Under the pieces are notes generated by a model, which was given only the letters and a program-made list of their open reading frames with translations, searched no databases and was not told where the DNA came from. From JALWZX01 sp964506905 (GTDB lineage: Bacteria; Patescibacteriota; WWE3; 2-01-FULL-39-13): DNA of 8,555 nucleotides. Location of the stretch: positions 1 through 8,555 of the forward strand of contig CAZDNW010000019.1 in the NCBI GenBank assembly GCA_964506905.1, in the 5' to 3' direction. Positions 5,407 through 8,555 of this stretch are shown here, in pieces (position 1 is the first letter of the stretch; the number at the start of each line of letters is the position of its first letter). The position numbers and the translations under genes were made by a program.

Positions 5407-6711
5407 TTACGGCTTCAATCTATTTACCCCTCTATGCAAGAAAGTAACTTCTCTAATATTTGGAAGTCCTAACATTTTCATGATGATTCTTGCAGGGCCT
5501 AATCCCATGCCACCATGTGGAGGACATCCATATTTGAAAAAGTTTAAGTAATATTCTAAAGATTCTAAATTCATACCCTTTTCCTCTGCTTGAGATACAA
5601 GTACGTCATATCTGTGTTCTCGTTGTGCCGCAGTTGTTATCTCTATCCCCCTATAAATCAAGTCGTAACTTTTTGTAAATCCAGAACCTTTTTCTAATCT
5701 CATGTGATAAAAAGGTCTAACATTAATAGGGTATTCTGTTACTGCAACAAAATCATGCCCGTATTTATCTTTCACATATTTACTGATTTCGCGTTCTTCT
5801 TCAGGTGAAATGTTGTCATCTTCCTTACTTTCTACGCCTTCCTTTTTCAAAATCTCTTTCACTTCTCTTAGTGGAATTTGTACAAATGGCTTTGACGGAA
5901 TTTCAACTTCTGTTCCAAACAGTTCTTTTATTTTTTCGTCATGCGCTTCTTTTATTTTAGAAAACATGTGTATTAACAAGTCTTCTTCTAAACTTAAAAC
6001 ATCTTGATGTGATTCCACATAAGCAAATTCAAGGTCGTACCCTGTAAATTCTGTTGCATGCCTTGTTGTAAAAGAAGGTTCAGCTCTAAAAACAGGACCG
6101 ATTTCAAATACACCTTCAAAACCAGATGCAATCCCCATTTGTTTATAAAACTGAGGTGATTGAGAGAGATACGCTTTTCTATCAAAATATTTTACTTCAA
6201 ATAATTCAGCTCCACTTTCGCTTGGAGTACTCATCAGTTTAGGCGAGTGTATTTCTGTAAACCCCTTTTCTACTAAAAATTCAAAAAACGCTTTTTCAAA
6301 AGTTGTCCATATTTGCATAATCAACTGATTTCTTGGTTTTCTCAAATCAATAAAACGCCAATCTAACCTGATAGGTTGTTCGGGTTCTTTACCGCCTTTT
6401 TCGACCACAGCAATTGGTAGTGGTGTATGAGCCAAAGATAAAATTTCAACTTTTTCTGCTAATATTTCATAACCATTTGGTGCTTGTGGAACATCTTTTA
6501 ATTCCCCATAAACAGTTACAACAGATTCATGTGTTAGCTTATCGGCTATTTCTTTATTGTTATTATCAACAACTACTTGAACTAATCCACTATCGTCTCT
6601 TATTAAAAGAAACTTTATTGAACCTTGGTCTCTGATTGTGTTTACCCATCCAGATATTTTTACCTGGTGACCAATAAGGGTTGGTAGTTGTTGAATTTTT
6701 GTTCTTTTCAT
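5407..6711 (-). CDS. aspS: aspartyl-tRNA synthetase, archaeal type, probably non-discriminating
   Basis: This class II synthetase attaches aspartate to tRNA. At 434 residues it matches the archaeal/eukaryotic type and lacks the large insertion domain of the roughly 590-residue bacterial form. Residues 1-100 form the OB-fold anticodon-binding domain (SGWVNTIRDQGSIKFLLIRD). The catalytic core has motif 1 around P157 (IHSPKL), the aspartate-binding loop SQSPQ (183-187), motif 2 (FRAEPSFTTRH, R209) and motif 3 (GMGLGPARI, R408). Where discriminating archaeal enzymes have a tryptophan (W26) and a lysine (K85), this one has N24 and P78 (QAPNGYE). Proline at the second site is typical of enzymes that also aspartylate tRNA-Asn, for later amidation by GatCAB. 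Expression should be set by the T-box leader upstream. No ribosome binding site is seen. Its last 87 coding bases are duplicated at 957-1043. Confidence 0.95.
   Translation of the reverse strand: MKRTKIQQLPTLIGHQVKISGWVNTIRDQGSIKFLLIRDDSGLVQVVVDNNNKEIADKLTHESVVTVYGELKDVPQAPNGYEILAEKVEILSLAHTPLPIAVVEKGGKEPEQPIRLDWRFIDLRKPRNQLIMQIWTTFEKAFFEFLVEKGFTEIHSPKLMSTPSESGAELFEVKYFDRKAYLSQSPQFYKQMGIASGFEGVFEIGPVFRAEPSFTTRHATEFTGYDLEFAYVESHQDVLSLEEDLLIHMFSKIKEAHDEKIKELFGTEVEIPSKPFVQIPLREVKEILKKEGVESKEDDNISPEEEREISKYVKDKYGHDFVAVTEYPINVRPFYHMRLEKGSGFTKSYDLIYRGIEITTAAQREHRYDVLVSQAEEKGMNLESLEYYLNFFKYGCPPHGGMGLGPARIIMKMLGLPNIREVTFLHRGVNRLKP
5408..5494 (-). repeat. aspS-internal copy of the 87 bp direct repeat
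   Basis: This is the right-hand partner of the fragment at 957-1043. It lies wholly within aspS, covering codons 407-434 and two bases of the stop. Identity is 83/87, then drops abruptly on both sides (956/5407 and 1044/5495). Recombination between the copies would remove 4,451 bp and rejoin a full-length aspS, because both copies encode the same peptide in the same frame. Confidence 0.9.
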
Positions 6712-6837
6712 TTTTGTGTGGAATTCATTCGCATTTTTAATACATTGTTAATCTAAAATATTAAAATGTAATAAATTCCGATTAAACAACTAACTAATAT
6801 AAACTTTAGACTTTGATGTTGTTAGCCGGCGTACAAC

Positions 6838-6892
6838 AAAAAAGCCCCTGCGAATTTACCAACTCGAATAAAATTGATAAATTCACAGGGGC
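6838..6892 (-). terminator. intrinsic terminator of the aspS T-box leader
   Basis: On the minus strand, a stem of 19 pairs (including G-U) is formed by 6874-6892, which begins GCCCCTGTG, and 6844-6862, which ends GCAGGGGC. An 11 nt loop separates the arms and six U follow (6843-6838). The 5' arm GCCCCUG overlaps the 3' side of the antiterminator, so the two structures exclude each other. This is the switch of a transcriptional T-box. The remaining 126 nt before aspS hold no second clear element. Confidence 0.93.
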
Positions 6893-7138
6893 GAAAGTCT
6901 ATCGCGGTGCCACCCTGGTTTGTTTTAATAAAAAGTGTTCGTTTTTATTAAAACCTCATTTTTATACAATGTTTTAAAATCTCAAGCCATAGTTATGCCT
7001 TAATACGACTTGATGAACACACATTGTAATAGCGCTGTTACGGGCGCAACCCGGAACGGTTCTACTCTTTGATAAAATAATATTTATCAAATTTCTTCCG
7101 CCAGCTCGCCTGTGTTTGCAGGGTCATTGCTTTTGTGC
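6838..7138 (-). promoter_or_regulatory. T-box riboswitch controlling aspS
   Basis: T-box leaders sense uncharged tRNA and let transcription continue into a synthetase gene. The invariant antiterminator sequence AGGGTGGCACCGCG is present without mismatch (6916-6903). CAGGG pairs with CCCUG across its bulge. The variable base is C (UGGC), matching a tRNA ending in GCCA, as tRNA-Asp and tRNA-Asn do. Upstream is a 13 bp stem III (6922-6934 with 6942-6954). Before it, GAGTAG and CGGGTTGCGCCCGTAAC (within 7032-7069) match the stem II / IIA-IIB pseudoknot region, whose conserved core is CCGTTA. An extra stem (ACAATGT/ACATTGT, 7021-7027 with 6966-6972, with an inner CAAGTC/GGCTTG) separates pseudoknot and stem III. 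Only about 70 nt precede the pseudoknot region, so a full stem I with its apical loops is not seen. GAC at 7125-7123 is a possible but unproven specifier. Confidence 0.9.
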
Positions 7139-7144
7139 GTATAA

Positions 7145-7173
7145 ATTATACTGCCAGAGTGCGAAAAATGCAA
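7145..7173 (-). promoter_or_regulatory. sigma-70-type promoter of the T-box / aspS transcript
   Basis: On the minus strand, TTGCAT (7173-7168) and TATAAT (7150-7145) are separated by exactly 17 bp, close to the consensus. Transcription would start near 7138, directly before the T-box leader. The -35 box begins 1 nt after the aldehyde dehydrogenase stop codon, so aspS has its own promoter even though the genes point the same way. No terminator separates the two genes, so read-through from the dehydrogenase gene would also meet the T-box. Confidence 0.75.
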
Positions 7174-7174
7174 A

Positions 7175-8554
7175 TTAGCTTTTATTCCTAACAATAATTT
7201 TCACTTGAGTCAATTCACGCAATCCAAACTCTCCATGCTCTCTACCCACTCCTGAAGACTTGCTGCCTCCAAACGGATTAAACGGACAAACATAATTAGT
7301 ACCGTTTATACTTACCATTCCACTTTCAATTTCGTGTGCCAATTTTTCGCCCAATTCTCTTTTATTAGTATAAACATAAGCCCCCAACCCATACTTGGTA
7401 TCATTTGCTAGTTCAATTGCTTCTTCATAAGTTTCAAAAGTCATTATAGGTAACACAGGTCCAAATACCTCTTCTTTCCAAATTCGCATATCGCGACTTA
7501 CATTTGTTAAAATTGTTGGTGCATAAAAATATCCGCCATGATGATCTAATCGTTTTCCGCCGGTAACTATTTTCGCGCCTTTTTCAATAGCATCATTAAC
7601 TTGAGTTTCTATATTTTCTAATTGTTTTTCATCTGCCAGTGGTCCGATATCTGTGGACTCATCAAGGGCATCGCCCACTTTTAAGGATTCAACAGATGAT
7701 TTTAATTGTGCAACTAAATCATCAAATAAATTCTTGTGAACTATTAAGCGTTTTAATCCATCACAGACTTGCCCGCAGTTTAAAAACCGTATATCAGTTA
7801 TATGATGTGTAGTGGAATTCACCTCGGCATCCTTACAGACAATACCTGGTGCAGAACCACCTAATTCTAACAGAACTTTGATTAACTTTTCTGCGCCTAC
7901 TTTATAAACCTTTCTGCCAGTTTCTACACTTCCTGTAAAAGATATTAAATCAATGTTTTTGTTAATTAGTTGTTCACCGACATCCCCACCTCCGTAGATG
8001 AAATTAAGTACATGTTGTGGAAGCTCGGATTTGTTTACTATTTCTTCTAGTAGTTTTGCAGTAAAAGGGATCTTTTCTGAATGTTTAAAAACAACTGTAT
8101 TTCCTACTATTAAGTTTGGAATTACAGACCATACAAATTGGCTAAACGGAAAATTCCAAGGTTGAATTACTGCCACAACACCGTACGGTTCATAATAAAC
8201 TCTATGTATTTCCTCATCATTTTCAAAAGTTGTAGTTGAAGCTAAGAACCTTTCAGCGTTTTCTAAATACCAATTGAAATAATTAAACCCATCATCTACA
8301 TCAAACGCTTTTTCATCACGAATATTAAACCCCATCTCAGACGATGCACTTTCAGCAATTTTATCTTTTTGAGAAAACAGTGCGTCTCTAAGACTAGTTA
8401 AAATTTCTAATCGATTGTTTATATCAGTGTTTTTCCAAAGTGAAAAAGACTTTTTTGCGTTTTCAACCGCGGTCTTTATATCTTTTGGGGTACTAGAATC
8501 TAACTTTCCGATTAGTTTTTTATTTGAGGGGTTAATTGAAATAAGTTGTTTCAT
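7175..8554 (-). CDS. NAD(P)-dependent aldehyde dehydrogenase
   Basis: This 459-residue protein is a nearly complete or complete member of the aldehyde dehydrogenase superfamily, which oxidises aldehydes to acids with NAD(P)+. The catalytic and cofactor residues are all present: N134 in QPWNFP, K157 and E160 in FKHSE, the FTGSVETG loop (206-213), E230 in LELGG, the nucleophile C264 in NCGQVC, and E362 and F364 in EEVFGP. A glutamate at the E160 site usually goes with NAD+ preference. It resembles the short succinate-semialdehyde dehydrogenase-like enzymes (Sad/GabD type), but the substrate cannot be read from sequence. There is no signal peptide. The start codon is one base from the window edge, so its ribosome binding site is not visible and a longer N-terminus cannot be excluded, although MKQLISINPSNKK is a normal beginning. 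Confidence 0.93.
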   Translation of the reverse strand: MKQLISINPSNKKLIGKLDSSTPKDIKTAVENAKKSFSLWKNTDINNRLEILTSLRDALFSQKDKIAESASSEMGFNIRDEKAFDVDDGFNYFNWYLENAERFLASTTTFENDEEIHRVYYEPYGVVAVIQPWNFPFSQFVWSVIPNLIVGNTVVFKHSEKIPFTAKLLEEIVNKSELPQHVLNFIYGGGDVGEQLINKNIDLISFTGSVETGRKVYKVGAEKLIKVLLELGGSAPGIVCKDAEVNSTTHHITDIRFLNCGQVCDGLKRLIVHKNLFDDLVAQLKSSVESLKVGDALDESTDIGPLADEKQLENIETQVNDAIEKGAKIVTGGKRLDHHGGYFYAPTILTNVSRDMRIWKEEVFGPVLPIMTFETYEEAIELANDTKYGLGAYVYTNKRELGEKLAHEIESGMVSINGTNYVCPFNPFGGSKSSGVGREHGEFGLRELTQVKIIVRNKS

Positions 8555-8555
8555 A

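Larger units (their letters stand above)
957..5494. mobile_element. putative genomic island bounded by direct repeats of the aspS 3' end
   Basis: Two 87 bp direct repeats (957-1043 and 5408-5494) bracket a frame-broken NTF2-like gene, an M28-type peptidase gene and a 930-residue transglutaminase-like gene, all on the plus strand. Integrative elements that target the 3' end of a gene often carry a copy of that end, so the target stays intact and a partial copy is left at the far border. The intact aspS at one side and the stub at the other match this. No integrase, transposase, terminal inverted repeat or target duplication is seen, so the segment is either a non-autonomous or decayed element, or the result of homologous recombination with a related strain. 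The repeats are direct observation; mobility is inference. Confidence 0.45.

Noticed and set aside
5810..6635. Open frames overlapping aspS at 5810-6007 (+), 5994-6185 (-) and 6414-6635 (+)
   Set aside because: All lie within aspS, whose motifs are intact along its whole length; the overlapping peptides look like out-of-frame translation.
7123..7125. GAC as the T-box specifier codon for aspartate
   Set aside because: It falls in the right general area, but no specifier loop with the usual flanking motifs could be drawn, so it is kept only as a possibility.

Overview
The window is AT-rich bacterial DNA with short intergenic gaps and almost no Shine-Dalgarno sequences. Three traits suggest a small-genome bacterium of the Candidate Phyla Radiation (Patescibacteria) type: a 434-residue archaeal-type aspartyl-tRNA synthetase without the bacterial insertion domain, a tRNA-Ile with anticodon UAU in place of the usual lysidine-dependent CAU form, and many ATA codons. 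This assignment is an inference. The promoter before the T-box (TTGCAT, 17 bp, TATAAT) is of ordinary sigma-70 form, which argues against Bacteroidota.

Layout from left to right. tRNA-Ile(UAU) (59-135) is followed after 7 nt by an AlkD-like DNA alkylation repair gene (143-886). A gene-poor stretch (887-1530) follows. It holds a long hairpin (903-951), a cut-off copy of the last 28 codons of aspS (956-1043), and a frame-broken NTF2-like gene (about 1144-1521). Next come an M28-type metallopeptidase gene (1531-2472), a large inverted repeat, and a 930-residue protein with a transglutaminase-like Cys-His-Asp triad (2544-5336). A bidirectional terminator (5355-5390) separates these plus-strand genes from intact aspS on the minus strand (5407-6711). 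aspS is preceded by a T-box riboswitch with its own promoter and terminator (6838-7173). An aldehyde dehydrogenase gene on the minus strand (7175-8554) reaches the right edge.

The main structural result is that the 3' end of aspS occurs twice, in direct orientation, 4,451 bp apart (957-1043 and 5408-5494; 83 of 87 bases identical). The broken NTF2-like gene, the peptidase gene and the 930-residue gene lie between the copies. This is the layout left when a DNA segment inserts into the 3' end of a gene while supplying a replacement end. Recombination between the repeats would delete the island and leave a complete aspS. No integrase gene is visible, so the island could be a decayed or non-autonomous element, or the trace of recombination with a related strain.

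aspS and its leader fit together. The T-box has UGGC in its antiterminator bulge, which pairs with a tRNA end GCCA, as expected for tRNA-Asp or tRNA-Asn. The enzyme has the proline signature of non-discriminating AspRS, so it may charge both tRNAs.
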